From Opitutaceae bacterium (GTDB lineage Bacteria > Verrucomicrobiota > Verrucomicrobiia > Opitutales > Opitutaceae): DNA of 64,000 nucleotides. This document shows positions 1-9,350 of this stretch, piece by piece (the first letter of the stretch is position 1; every line of letters starts with the position of its first letter). Location: contig JANJTQ010000009.1 of assembly GCA_024711005.1 (NCBI GenBank), positions 1-64,000 on the forward strand, given 5' to 3'. The notes beneath the pieces are model-generated. The model did no database searches and was not told the origin of the DNA. It worked only from the letters and a program-made list of their open reading frames with translations. Position numbers and translations under genes: made by a program.

Positions 1-114
1 TTTCGGCAACGCGGCCCGCCGCGTTGATCCCCGCTTGGGCGGGGCGATCGGAGGCGGGCTGTCGGGCCGGCCCGTCCAAAGCGGCGAGGGCTCGCCGCAC
101 TCCATATTCCCGCC

Positions 115-1365
115 TCAGGGCGCGGACGGGCGCATGCGGGGAGTTTCAAACGCGCACTGGTCGAATACCTCTCCGGCCGCGTCAATGGCTTGCACCAACG
201 CGCTTCCCTCCGGACGGAGGGTCACCACAAACACGTGGCGTCGCGACTCGGAGCGCTGGAGATACCACGCCTGCTCGGGCGTGGCCGCCGGACGCACGTC
301 GACACCCCACGCACCGTCTCCCAGATAGACAATGCCGTCCGCATCGTCGCGTTTACCGGCCCGGATCGGATAGGTGCGTTTATAGGCATGATGGTCGTTT
401 TCGAACACCGCCGTCACACCGTGGCGCTCGAAAAGCGGCAGCCACTCGCGCTGGATCTTTTTCGCAAGGGGATGTTCGCTCGGAAGGCCGCCATCTTTGG
501 GACGTTTGGTCGTGCCATAGGCGGGATAATGGTAACTCGGAAACACGAAGCGGCGTTGTACCCGCGCGGCGAGCGCCTCGTCCAACCAAGCCGTTTGCTC
601 TCCCATGATCGGTTGGGTGTGGTCGGTGTCCAAGACGATGAGCGAGAGATAATCGCCGAAATCGAGCGCGTTGTACGACCGGTTTTCCGGCAGCGCGAAG
701 AACCCGTAGAAGTAAGGCGCGTCCTCCGGGATCTTTCCGTTGTAGTGCCCTCGCACTTCATGGTTGCCGATCACCAGGACCATCGGAATGAGCAGGCCGT
801 CCGGCGTGCGCAGGTTCCGGTAGCAAGACTGAAACCAATCCACCCAGCGTGTCGCATCGACACCATTGGCGTAGGCAAGGTCACCGCCGAGGAGGGCGAA
901 ATCCGGATCCTGGGCGCCCACCCGGCGGTTCATGACATCGATCCACTCACGGTTGTGCATCATGTCGCCGCCGCTGACGAAACGCACCGGCCGATCAAGC
1001 GTGTCCGGCGGGGTGCGAAACCGTTCCACGCCCTTGTCGTCCTCCGGCGCTTTCTCACCGAGCGCAAATTCGTACACCGTGTCGGGACTCAGCCCGGTCA
1101 ATTCGACGCGTCGCACCTGATACACCGACGGCTTCGCCACCGAGTGAACGCCGTCGCGCGATACCCACTCCGACTCGCCACTGGCGAGACGATACCAGAC
1201 GCGCGCGGAGGTGTGTTCGTAGAGATTGACCCAATTGACGACCATCGTGGTCGAGGGATCGTGCTGCCAGGTGAGATATAACCCCACCACGTCCCGCTGC
1301 GCAAAGAGCGGACCGGTTACCGCCAACGCCAGCAACCAGACACCGACACGAATAAAAATATTCAT
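115..1365 (-). CDS. Purple-acid-phosphatase-like metallophosphoesterase, secreted (start set to MNIFIRVGVWLLALAVTG signal peptide)
   Basis: ORF track; motifs GGDLAYANG, GNHEVRG, ENDHHAYKRTYP; N-terminal fibronectin-like PAP region; signal peptide at internal Met (1365). Confidence 0.85.
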   Translation of the reverse strand: MNIFIRVGVWLLALAVTGPLFAQRDVVGLYLTWQHDPSTTMVVNWVNLYEHTSARVWYRLASGESEWVSRDGVHSVAKPSVYQVRRVELTGLSPDTVYEFALGEKAPEDDKGVERFRTPPDTLDRPVRFVSGGDMMHNREWIDVMNRRVGAQDPDFALLGGDLAYANGVDATRWVDWFQSCYRNLRTPDGLLIPMVLVIGNHEVRGHYNGKIPEDAPYFYGFFALPENRSYNALDFGDYLSLIVLDTDHTQPIMGEQTAWLDEALAARVQRRFVFPSYHYPAYGTTKRPKDGGLPSEHPLAKKIQREWLPLFERHGVTAVFENDHHAYKRTYPIRAGKRDDADGIVYLGDGAWGVDVRPAATPEQAWYLQRSESRRHVFVVTLRPEGSALVQAIDAAGEVFDQCAFETPRMRPSAP

Positions 1366-1593
1366 CTGGTGTGTATCGGCGCCCGTCGTCCCCCTGGCAA
1401 GCGGGATGACAATGGATGACAAAGCCAGTGATTTTGGTGGAGCGTTTCGAGCTTGAACGACCGTCCGCCACTCGCTTGAGCCCACCCGAATTCATGCGTA
1501 TCGTGGCACGAACGTTGCATGCCGCGGAGCGCACGCGCGGCTTGCCAACCCTCGGCGACGCAACTGACTCTCTCCCTTCCCTAACAACCATCC

Positions 1594-4401
1594 GTGACCG
1601 GTCGCATTCAAAAACACGCTCTCGAGCGCCTCAATTTCGTCGGCGAAGTACCCGCCCCCAAACGCCTCTCGGCGTGCAAGACGTTCCTGCGACTCGAAAG
1701 CGCGATGATCCGGATGCGCCACGACGCCGGTGAGTCGGGACTGACGATCACCCGCGCCCGCAGCGCGATGATCGACGTGATGCTCTCCCATTTGTTCGAC
1801 TATGCGATCGCCTCCTATGAGCGGGAGCACGGCAAGCTGTTCACCCCGGTATCGCTGCTCGCCCTCGGTGGTTACGGGCGCAGCGAGTTAAGCCCCCACA
1901 GCGACATCGACATCATGTTCCTGTTTCCTTCGAAGATGAAGGAAGCGGCCCTCAAGCCGCTGCAGGCGCACCTCACCAACGAGATTCTCTACATCCTCTG
2001 GGACTGCGGTCTCAAGGTCGGCCACTCAACACGCATGCTGGACGAGGCGTTCGCCGAGGCCCGCAAGGACATCCAGAGCAAAACCGCCCTGCTTGAGTCC
2101 CGTTTGGTCGCCGGTTCAACCACGTTGTTCGAGGGGTTCTCTCAAAGCTACAAAACCTATTATACGGTCGAGGACCCGAAGGGCTACATCGCCTCCCGCC
2201 TCGAAGATCAGCGCACCCGCCGGGCCAAGTATGGCGATTCGGTTTTCCTTCAGGAGCCCGACATCAAAAACGGCGTCGGCGGACTGCGCGACTACCAGAA
2301 CACCTTGTGGATGGCCCGGGTGAAACTCGGGATCACCGACCTCAAGGAGTTGGAGGAGCAAAACTATCTTCGACGAAACGAACTGCGAGAATTCCACCGG
2401 GCCTACGAGTTTCTCCACCGCGTCCGCAACGAGCTGCATATCCAAAAAAAACGTCCCACCGACGTCCTCGATCTCGAAGCCCAGCCGCGCATCGCCCTCG
2501 GCCTCGGCTACACCAACCGCGACATGCTCGGCCGGGTCGAACAGTTCATGCGCGACTACTACCGGTCCGCGCAGACGATTTACCGCATTTCCAGGCTCGT
2601 TGAGAATCGCCTCGCCCTGACGCTGGAGAAGCCGGCCGGCCGCTTCATCTCGTTTCGCGAAATCGTGCGCGCCCGTCGCTTTGAACGCGTAAAACACATC
2701 GACGGTTTCGTCCTGCGCAACCGTGAGCTCAGCGCCGAATCGTCCGATGTTTTTCGCGACGATCCCGCGCGTCTCATTCGCGTCTTCCGCCATGGCCAAA
2801 GCCTCGATGCGAAGATGGATTTCAACCTGCAGACGCTCATCCGCGAATCGCTCCCGCTCATCACCCGGAGAGTGTCCGAATCCGCCGACGCCAACACCAG
2901 TTTCAAGGCCATCCTGGATGAGGCCGGCAACGTCCACCCCACCCTCGCGCTCATGCATGAACTCGGCGTGCTCGGGCGTTTCATCCCGGAGTTCGACGGC
3001 CTCACCTGCCTCGTGCAGCACGAATATTACCACCGCTACACGGCGGATATTCACACGCTCAACGCCATCCGTGAACTTGACCAGGTTTTTACCGAAGCCG
3101 AACCCATCACGCTCAAATACCGCGAGACGCTCCATGAGACTGCCGAGCCCACGCTGCTGTATTTAATCTTGTTGCTCCACGACATCGGCAAGGCCCGCGG
3201 CATCCAAGGCCATGCCGAAAGCGGGGTGGAGATTGCCCTTCCCATTCTCAAACGACTGAACGTCAGCCCCGAAAATCGCGAGCTGGTGGCGTTCATCATA
3301 AAAAATCATCTGATCATGGCACGCTTTTGGCAGAAGCGGGATGTAGATGATCCCAATACCGCCGCCGCTTTCGCCGAATTGGTGCCCGCCGCCGACAAGC
3401 TCAGGTATCTGTATGTCCACACGTTTTGCGACGCCCGCGGTACCGCGGCGGGTCTCTGGAATGGCTACAAGGACGCCCTCCACACGAGCCTCTTCCTCGC
3501 CACGCTCGATCACCTGATCCACGGCGAATCCCTGGTTACTCGCAATTCGGAACGCCTGCAAATGACCTATCAGGACCTCATCTCGAAAACCATTCCGGGC
3601 ATCAGCCAGGACGAGATCTCGGCGCACTTCAACCTGCTCCCCGAACGGTATTTCATCCACACGGACCAGGACGAAATCGCCCTGCACATTCGCATGGTCA
3701 ACCAGCTGCTCAGGTCGATCACCCAGGCCGACTCCGTGAGCTCCCTCCGCCCGATCATCGACTGGAAGGACGACATCAACCGCTCCCTCACCGTCGTCAA
3801 CGTCGTCACGTGGGACCGCGCCGGCCTCTTCTACAAACTCGCCGGCGCCTTCAGCGTCGCCGGCCTCTCCATTCTCGGCGCAAAGGCGATCTCCCGCTCC
3901 GACCACATCGCCATCGACACCTTCTACGTGGTCGAACCCGGCCGCGGAGTCGTCCAGAGCGCGAAGGCCCAGGACATTTTCGCCCGCACCATCGAGGAGG
4001 CTTTGGTATCCAACAAGGATCTCTATCCCGACATCCTCGCCCAGGCCCGCAAGCACGCCCCGGTCCGCTACACCGCCCAGCCCTCCGCCGGGGAAATGAT
4101 CCACGCGTCCTTCCCGCCCACCGTCGACGTCTACCACGAGCTCTCCATGCAGCGCACGATCGTCGAGGTGCAGGCTCGCGACGAGATCGGCCTCCTCTTC
4201 CGCCTGGCCAAGACAATCAGCGACCACGGTTTCGACATCACCTTCGCCCGCATTGGCACCGAGCGCGGCTTCGCGATCGATACGTTCTACATCGAGAACG
4301 CATCGCCCGACGCGACCGACGACGAACCCCGGTTGCACACGCTTCGCGACGCCCTTTCGACCATCATCGCCCCGTCGGAGACCCCCGCCGACGCGATCTG
4401 A
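1594..4401 (+). CDS. glnD: [Protein-PII] uridylyltransferase / bifunctional GlnD
   Basis: 935 aa; nucleotidyltransferase motif GGYGRSELSPHSDIDIMF, HD motif LLHDIGKARG, two C-terminal ACT domains. Confidence 0.95.
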   Translation: MTGRIQKHALERLNFVGEVPAPKRLSACKTFLRLESAMIRMRHDAGESGLTITRARSAMIDVMLSHLFDYAIASYEREHGKLFTPVSLLALGGYGRSELSPHSDIDIMFLFPSKMKEAALKPLQAHLTNEILYILWDCGLKVGHSTRMLDEAFAEARKDIQSKTALLESRLVAGSTTLFEGFSQSYKTYYTVEDPKGYIASRLEDQRTRRAKYGDSVFLQEPDIKNGVGGLRDYQNTLWMARVKLGITDLKELEEQNYLRRNELREFHRAYEFLHRVRNELHIQKKRPTDVLDLEAQPRIALGLGYTNRDMLGRVEQFMRDYYRSAQTIYRISRLVENRLALTLEKPAGRFISFREIVRARRFERVKHIDGFVLRNRELSAESSDVFRDDPARLIRVFRHGQSLDAKMDFNLQTLIRESLPLITRRVSESADANTSFKAILDEAGNVHPTLALMHELGVLGRFIPEFDGLTCLVQHEYYHRYTADIHTLNAIRELDQVFTEAEPITLKYRETLHETAEPTLLYLILLLHDIGKARGIQGHAESGVEIALPILKRLNVSPENRELVAFIIKNHLIMARFWQKRDVDDPNTAAAFAELVPAADKLRYLYVHTFCDARGTAAGLWNGYKDALHTSLFLATLDHLIHGESLVTRNSERLQMTYQDLISKTIPGISQDEISAHFNLLPERYFIHTDQDEIALHIRMVNQLLRSITQADSVSSLRPIIDWKDDINRSLTVVNVVTWDRAGLFYKLAGAFSVAGLSILGAKAISRSDHIAIDTFYVVEPGRGVVQSAKAQDIFARTIEEALVSNKDLYPDILAQARKHAPVRYTAQPSAGEMIHASFPPTVDVYHELSMQRTIVEVQARDEIGLLFRLAKTISDHGFDITFARIGTERGFAIDTFYIENASPDATDDEPRLHTLRDALSTIIAPSETPADAI

Positions 4402-4441
4402 GTTTGCCCGCCGTGCCGCCCGCGCGATACTGACGGAAAAC

Positions 4442-6148
4442 ATGGACGTCGAATCTGATCCTCGCGCCGATCGCGCGCTTTATCGCATCAGCAGCCTCGC
4501 CGGCCGCATCGACGATCCGCACGAGGCCTTGCAGGCGATCCTCGCCATTTGCATCGAGACGTTGGGCGCCTCTTCCGGCTCCGTCTCGCTCCTCAATCCC
4601 GACACCGGAAAACTCGAGATCGACGTCCACCAAGGTCTCTTCAACACGGCCGACGATGTCAGTCTCCGCCTTGGTCAGGGCATCACGGGTTGGGTCGCTT
4701 TCCACGGACGGCCCCAACTCGTCACCGATGTCACGGTCGACCCCCGCTACATTTCCATCCGCAAGGACATCCGCAGCGAGATGGCCGCGCCCATGGTCGA
4801 GGCCGGCGGTCAGATCCTCGGCGTCGTCAATGTGGACAGCGATCAGTTGAACGGCTTCAACGACCGCGATCTCGCGCTCCTCATTCGCCTTTGCGAAGAA
4901 GCGACCGCCGTCATGCAACGCCTCTGGCAGTTGCGCCACCTGAGCGGCAAGGCCCGTCAGCTCGAGTCCCTCATCACCATCGGCCAGTCGCTCGTCGGCA
5001 AACTGGAGCAACAGGAACTCTTCGATACGATCACCCGCGACGCCCGCACCATCACGGGCACCCGCGCCTGCGCATTCTACCTTTACGATTCCGCCCGCCA
5101 GACCCTGCGCCTCATCTCGCTGACCAACCCCGCGACCACGCCCCTCCCCGAGCCCGACTTGCCGATCGCTTCCTGCCTCGTCTCGTCCGCCATCCAGACC
5201 CGCCGGCAAATCGAATACCTCAACGTCCAGTCGCCCGAGTTCATCGATGTCATCGACCTGCCCCGCGATCCCGCGCTTCGCTCTCTGCTCGCCGCGCCCG
5301 TCCTCTACGAAAACGAAGTGATCGGCGTCCTCGCCGTCTTCACCGACCACATCCACCGCTTCAACAACGACGAGAAACGCCTGCTCGCCGCCCTCGCCTC
5401 CCTCGGCGCCGTCGCCCTGCAAAATTCCCGCCTCTACTCCCGCGTTTTCCAAAGCGAGGAATCCCTTCGCAAGAACGAGCAGCTCACCACCCTCGGCCTG
5501 CTCGCCGCCGAAATCGCCCACGAGATCCGCAATCCGCTCACCGTCATCAAACTCCTCTTCGGCTACCTTGATCTCGATTTCCCCACGGAGGACCCCCGCC
5601 GCACCGACGTGCGCGTCATCAGCGAAAAGCTCGACCAGCTCGAAGCGATCGTTTCGCGCGTCCTGAACTTCGCCAAGGCTCCCTCCAGTCTCCACTCGCG
5701 CTGGGTCCTCGCCGACATGATTGGCGACACCATCGTCCTCATCCGCCTCAAGCTCGCGCAAAGCAAGATCCAGCTCCGGTTCGAACCGCCTTCGCACCCG
5801 ATCGTCGTCGACGTCCACAAGGGCCAGATTCAACAGGTGCTCTTGAATCTCCTGATCAACTCCACGCAGGCGATGAACGACGGCGGCACCATCATGATCC
5901 GCTGCTCGACCGAAAAGCGCGCCGACACCGACTTCGTGCTGATCGACATCAGCGACACCGGACGGGGCATTCCCGCAGAACTGCGCGAGCACATCTTCGA
6001 TTCGTTCCTCTCCGGCCGCGCCGACGGCACCGGCCTGGGCCTCGCCATCGCCAAACGCATCCTGCTGTCCCATCATGGCGACATTACCTTGCTCGATTCG
6101 AGCCCCGCCGGCACCACCATGCGCATTGCACTTCCCATCGTGAGCTGA
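4442..6148 (+). CDS. GAF-domain sensor histidine kinase
   Basis: Two GAF-like regions, H-box LAAEIAHEIRNPLTVIK, N-box LLNLLINSTQAM, G-box DTGRGIP/GTGLGLAI; start MDVESDPRADRALYRISS. Confidence 0.9.
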   Translation: MDVESDPRADRALYRISSLAGRIDDPHEALQAILAICIETLGASSGSVSLLNPDTGKLEIDVHQGLFNTADDVSLRLGQGITGWVAFHGRPQLVTDVTVDPRYISIRKDIRSEMAAPMVEAGGQILGVVNVDSDQLNGFNDRDLALLIRLCEEATAVMQRLWQLRHLSGKARQLESLITIGQSLVGKLEQQELFDTITRDARTITGTRACAFYLYDSARQTLRLISLTNPATTPLPEPDLPIASCLVSSAIQTRRQIEYLNVQSPEFIDVIDLPRDPALRSLLAAPVLYENEVIGVLAVFTDHIHRFNNDEKRLLAALASLGAVALQNSRLYSRVFQSEESLRKNEQLTTLGLLAAEIAHEIRNPLTVIKLLFGYLDLDFPTEDPRRTDVRVISEKLDQLEAIVSRVLNFAKAPSSLHSRWVLADMIGDTIVLIRLKLAQSKIQLRFEPPSHPIVVDVHKGQIQQVLLNLLINSTQAMNDGGTIMIRCSTEKRADTDFVLIDISDTGRGIPAELREHIFDSFLSGRADGTGLGLAIAKRILLSHHGDITLLDSSPAGTTMRIALPIVS

Positions 6149-6185
6149 TCCGGCCCGCTTCAAACACCCCGCCCTCGACAATCCC

Positions 6186-6368
6186 ATGCCTTCGCCCTCG
6201 GACAAACGTCCCGTGATGATCGTCGCCGTCATCGCACTCCTGATTGCCGGCATCGTGGTGCTCAGCCTTGCCCGCCTTCCCCTCCCGCTGCGCCTCGCGG
6301 CTGCCGGCGTCGATTTGATCGCCGCCCTCGTCCTCTTCACCCTCAGCCGACAACCAGGCTCCGACTGA
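6186..6368 (+). CDS. Small membrane protein, hypothetical (60 aa)
   Basis: Hydrophobic helix pair VMIVAVIALLIAGIVVLSLARL...LRLAAAGVDLIAALVLFTLS. Confidence 0.55.
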   Translation: MPSPSDKRPVMIVAVIALLIAGIVVLSLARLPLPLRLAAAGVDLIAALVLFTLSRQPGSD

Positions 6369-6454
6369 TCCGCCTGCTCCCTCCGACACCGATTCCGCTT
6401 CCTCACTTCTCCGCTTTACAACATATCATCCGATTCGCATACGTTGATACGTAA

Positions 6455-7333
6455 ATGAAGCCCGACCGTCCCATCTCCGCGCTGTTTGCCGAAAATCGTC
6501 CGCTCCGCTCGCTCGAATTTTTTCCGCCCAAGGACGATGCGGGCGTCGAGGCGCTCCGGCAAACCGCGACCGCCCTCAAGATGATTCCATGGGATTTCGT
6601 CTCGGTGACCTACGGTGCCGGCGGCACCACGCGCGAGCGCACCGCCCAGGTCAGCCGTCTGCTTAAAGACGAGTTTGATTTTACGGTGATGCCCCACCTC
6701 ACGTGCGTGGGCCACAGCCGCGCCGAACTCACTGCGCTCGCCGACCAGATTCATGACAATGGTTTCCGCAACATCATGACGCTCCGCGGAGATCCGCCCA
6801 AAGGCGCGACCGAGTTCACCGTCGCCCCCGACGGCCTGCGCTACGCCAACGAACTCGTTGCCTTGCTGAAGGCCCGTCACGCCGACTTCTGCCTCGGAGT
6901 CGGTGGCTATCCCGAGAAACACCCCGAGGCGACCTCGCTCGCCATCGATCTCGACAACCTCAAGCGCAAGATCGATGCCGGGGCGGATTTCATCACGACG
7001 CAGTTGTTTTTCGACAACGCGATCTATCTGCGTTTCGTGGACAAATGCCGGGCGGTCGGCATCACCGCGCCCATCGTCCCCGGACTGATGCCCGTGCTGT
7101 CGGTGAAACAGATCCAGCGCATCGCCACGCTTTCCGGGTCGGTTTTGCCCACCACGCTCGCCCGCCGCCTGGCGGTTGCCGAATCCAATCCCGACGTGGT
7201 CGAGATCATCGGCATCGATTGGACGCTCACGCAGATCCGCGACCTCCTCGCGCATGGAGCCCCCGGCTATCATCTCTACATCTTGAACCGCGCCAAGAGC
7301 GCCCTGGCCCTCGCGGCGGGACTGGCCGCGTAA
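6455..7333 (+). CDS. metF: Methylenetetrahydrofolate reductase
   Basis: RSLEFFPPKDDAGVEAL, SVTYGAGGTTRERT, PHLTCVGHSRAEL, GGYPEKHPEA motifs. Confidence 0.95.
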   Translation: MKPDRPISALFAENRPLRSLEFFPPKDDAGVEALRQTATALKMIPWDFVSVTYGAGGTTRERTAQVSRLLKDEFDFTVMPHLTCVGHSRAELTALADQIHDNGFRNIMTLRGDPPKGATEFTVAPDGLRYANELVALLKARHADFCLGVGGYPEKHPEATSLAIDLDNLKRKIDAGADFITTQLFFDNAIYLRFVDKCRAVGITAPIVPGLMPVLSVKQIQRIATLSGSVLPTTLARRLAVAESNPDVVEIIGIDWTLTQIRDLLAHGAPGYHLYILNRAKSALALAAGLAA

Positions 7334-7427
7334 AGCACGGCACGTCCGGGAGTGGCATGGGGGCGGTCGCTTAGATGTTAAACCGAGTGAATGGCTGATT
7401 TGAGCGCACACATAAGGATTCCGTCTC

Positions 7428-7453
7428 ATTTTTCTGCCCCCATTTTTCTGACT
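7428..7453. repeat. Left arm of perfect 26-bp inverted repeat (ATTTTTCTGCCCCCATTTTTCTGACT)
   Basis: Exact reverse complement at 7679-7704. Confidence 0.95.
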
Positions 7454-7459
7454 TAAACG

Positions 7460-7672
7460 ATGCCCATCATTAGCCCGCAGGATTTGCACCCGATCAATCA
7501 AGAGGAATTTGCGAAACTGGATTATCGCGTGATGCGAATCGCCTTCGAGTGTCAGAATGAACTGGGAAGACTCTGCGAAGAGTCGATTTATCAAAATGAC
7601 TTGGTTACACGCACTCCACAGTGGGTGAACTTGGGACGTCACAAGATCCAATTGATATCGCTGACCCGATAA
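7460..7672 (+). pseudogene. Truncated GxxExxY-family protein remnant
   Basis: N-terminus HPINQEEFAKLDYRVMRIAFECQNELGRLCEESIYQNDL resembles GxxExxY proteins; downstream conserved body is missing. Confidence 0.65.
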
Positions 7673-7678
7673 ATCTTC

Positions 7679-7704
7679 AGTCAGAAAAATGGGGGCAGAA
7701 AAAT
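7679..7704. repeat. Right arm of perfect 26-bp inverted repeat (AGTCAGAAAAATGGGGGCAGAAAAAT)
   Basis: Exact reverse complement of 7428-7453. Confidence 0.95.
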
Positions 7705-7769
7705 CGCCTGAACCATAGGTTAATGCCCATGCGACGGGATTGCCAATGCCACGCTCGATCCGAGGAGCT

Positions 7770-8072
7770 TTATTCGGCGTCGTAGATCTGGACCTTGGTC
7801 CAGTAGCTCTTGAAGCGATTCACGAAGGCGAGGTGCACCGGATCAACCTGATAGGCGTTGTGCGCCGCCACGTCGGCGAACACCGCCGTAATCGCGAACG
7901 TGAAACTCAGGTCAACGACCGGACGCGGCGGGATGCTGGCCGGGACGCCGATGAAAAGCTGTTGCACCGACGAAATCGGGCGCAGCGACTCGAGACCTTC
8001 GTTGCGGAACTCCTGTTTTTGCGCGTCGGTCAGGTCGCCGCGCAAGTAAAAGATAACGGTATGAACGAGCAT
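7770..8072 (-). CDS. Dabb (stress-responsive alpha/beta barrel) family protein
   Basis: MLVHTVIFYLRGDLTDAQKQEF... typical Dabb N-terminus; internal Met chosen as start. Confidence 0.85.
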   Translation of the reverse strand: MLVHTVIFYLRGDLTDAQKQEFRNEGLESLRPISSVQQLFIGVPASIPPRPVVDLSFTFAITAVFADVAAHNAYQVDPVHLAFVNRFKSYWTKVQIYDAE

Positions 8073-8193
8073 GGCCCGCCACGCTGGCAGCGCGCCGCTC
8101 CGGTTGTCGAGCCGCCTTGATGCGCGAAACCAGGCGCCTTGAAAATTACGCTTTTCTCCGCACGCCGCAGCCTCGTAGGGTCCGGGTTCAATC

Positions 8194-8499
8194 GTGCAAA
8201 CGCCCGCCAACATTCAGCTCATCGGCAACGAGGTCGCCATCATTTGGAGCGACGGCGTGGAAACCTATTTCACGATGGAAGACCTGCGCGCCGCCTCGCC
8301 AAGCGCGCAAAACGTCGGCGAACGCGACATCCTCGGCAATCAATACGGCGGCGACGGACCGAAGAAATTCCCGGGTGTCACCGTCACCGGCTGGGATCAG
8401 GTCGGTAATTACGCCCTCCGTTTCGAGTTCAGCGACGGCCATCGCACCGGGCTCTACAGCTACGACTACCTGCGTCAGCTGGCCGAACGACATCGGTAG
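8194..8499 (+). CDS. DUF971 (gamma-butyrobetaine hydroxylase-like N-terminal) protein
   Basis: VAIIWSDGVETYFTMEDLR ... GNYALRFEFSDGHRTGLYSYDYLRQL. Confidence 0.85.
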   Translation: MQTPANIQLIGNEVAIIWSDGVETYFTMEDLRAASPSAQNVGERDILGNQYGGDGPKKFPGVTVTGWDQVGNYALRFEFSDGHRTGLYSYDYLRQLAERHR

Positions 8500-8615
8500 G
8501 AGCCGGCCGCCGCGCGCCTTCACACCGCCGCCGGTCGCTCCGTTCCTCACGCCCGCCCACTGCGTGCCTTCACCTACTCGCTACTCACCACCCGCTACTC
8601 GCTACTTTTTAAAAA

Positions 8616-9074
8616 ATGTCTTTTCCCGCCCGCACCACCACCGCCGAAATCGAACTCGGCTCCACGCTTCAGCCCAAATTCGGAGCTGACGGCCTCATCC
8701 CTTGCATCACGCAGGACATCGGCACCGGCCAGGTGCTCATGTTCGCGTTCATGAACGCCGAATCCCTCGCCCACACCCTCAAGACGAAAAAAGCCACCTA
8801 TTGGAGCCGCTCCCGCAACAAGCTCTGGGTCAAAGGCGAGGAATCCGGAAACGTCCAATGGGTGAAGGAACTCTACACCGACTGCGACCAGGACGTCGTC
8901 TTGATCAAGGTCGAACAGAGCGGCGCCACCAACGCGTCCTGCCACAACGGATACAAGAGCTGCTTTTATCGTAAGTTGGAAAACCTCGACGGCGCCGCCG
9001 CCGGCGCCGGCTACGGGCTCTCCTACATCTCCGAGCCGCTCTTCGATCCGGCCGTGGTCTACAAGAAAAAGTAA
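8616..9074 (+). CDS. hisI: Phosphoribosyl-AMP cyclohydrolase
   Basis: ATYWSRSRNKLWVKGEESGNVQWVKE and DCDQDVVLIKVEQ motifs. Confidence 0.93.
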   Translation: MSFPARTTTAEIELGSTLQPKFGADGLIPCITQDIGTGQVLMFAFMNAESLAHTLKTKKATYWSRSRNKLWVKGEESGNVQWVKELYTDCDQDVVLIKVEQSGATNASCHNGYKSCFYRKLENLDGAAAGAGYGLSYISEPLFDPAVVYKKK

Positions 9075-9350
9075 CCCGGTCGCCAGCCGGACAGCCCGGC
9101 GTCCGTCCCCACCGTTCACCGTCCGACCTCCGTGTTGTCCGATCCGGCCCACACGGAGGCGGACCCTCGCGCAAAACGATGGCCGGCGACGGCATATTCG
9201 CCGTCTTTTCCGGGGAAAATTGTGTTTACTTGCCCGGGCCGCCCCCGAGGGTTTCTTGAGCGTTTCCCCCAGCGGACATGTCTTGCTTCTGCTCACCAGC
9301 GCAAGTCGACCCGGCAAGGGAAGATGCCGTGCAGCTTTCTTCTCCGTATC

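Noticed and set aside
2116-4443. Long minus-strand ORFs (339 and 426 aa) opposite glnD
   Set aside because: glnD motifs are unambiguous; antisense ORFs have no domain features
4364-6406. 680-aa minus-strand ORF opposite the GAF histidine kinase
   Set aside because: Shadow ORF; low-complexity Asp/Glu/Gly/Val composition and no domain motifs
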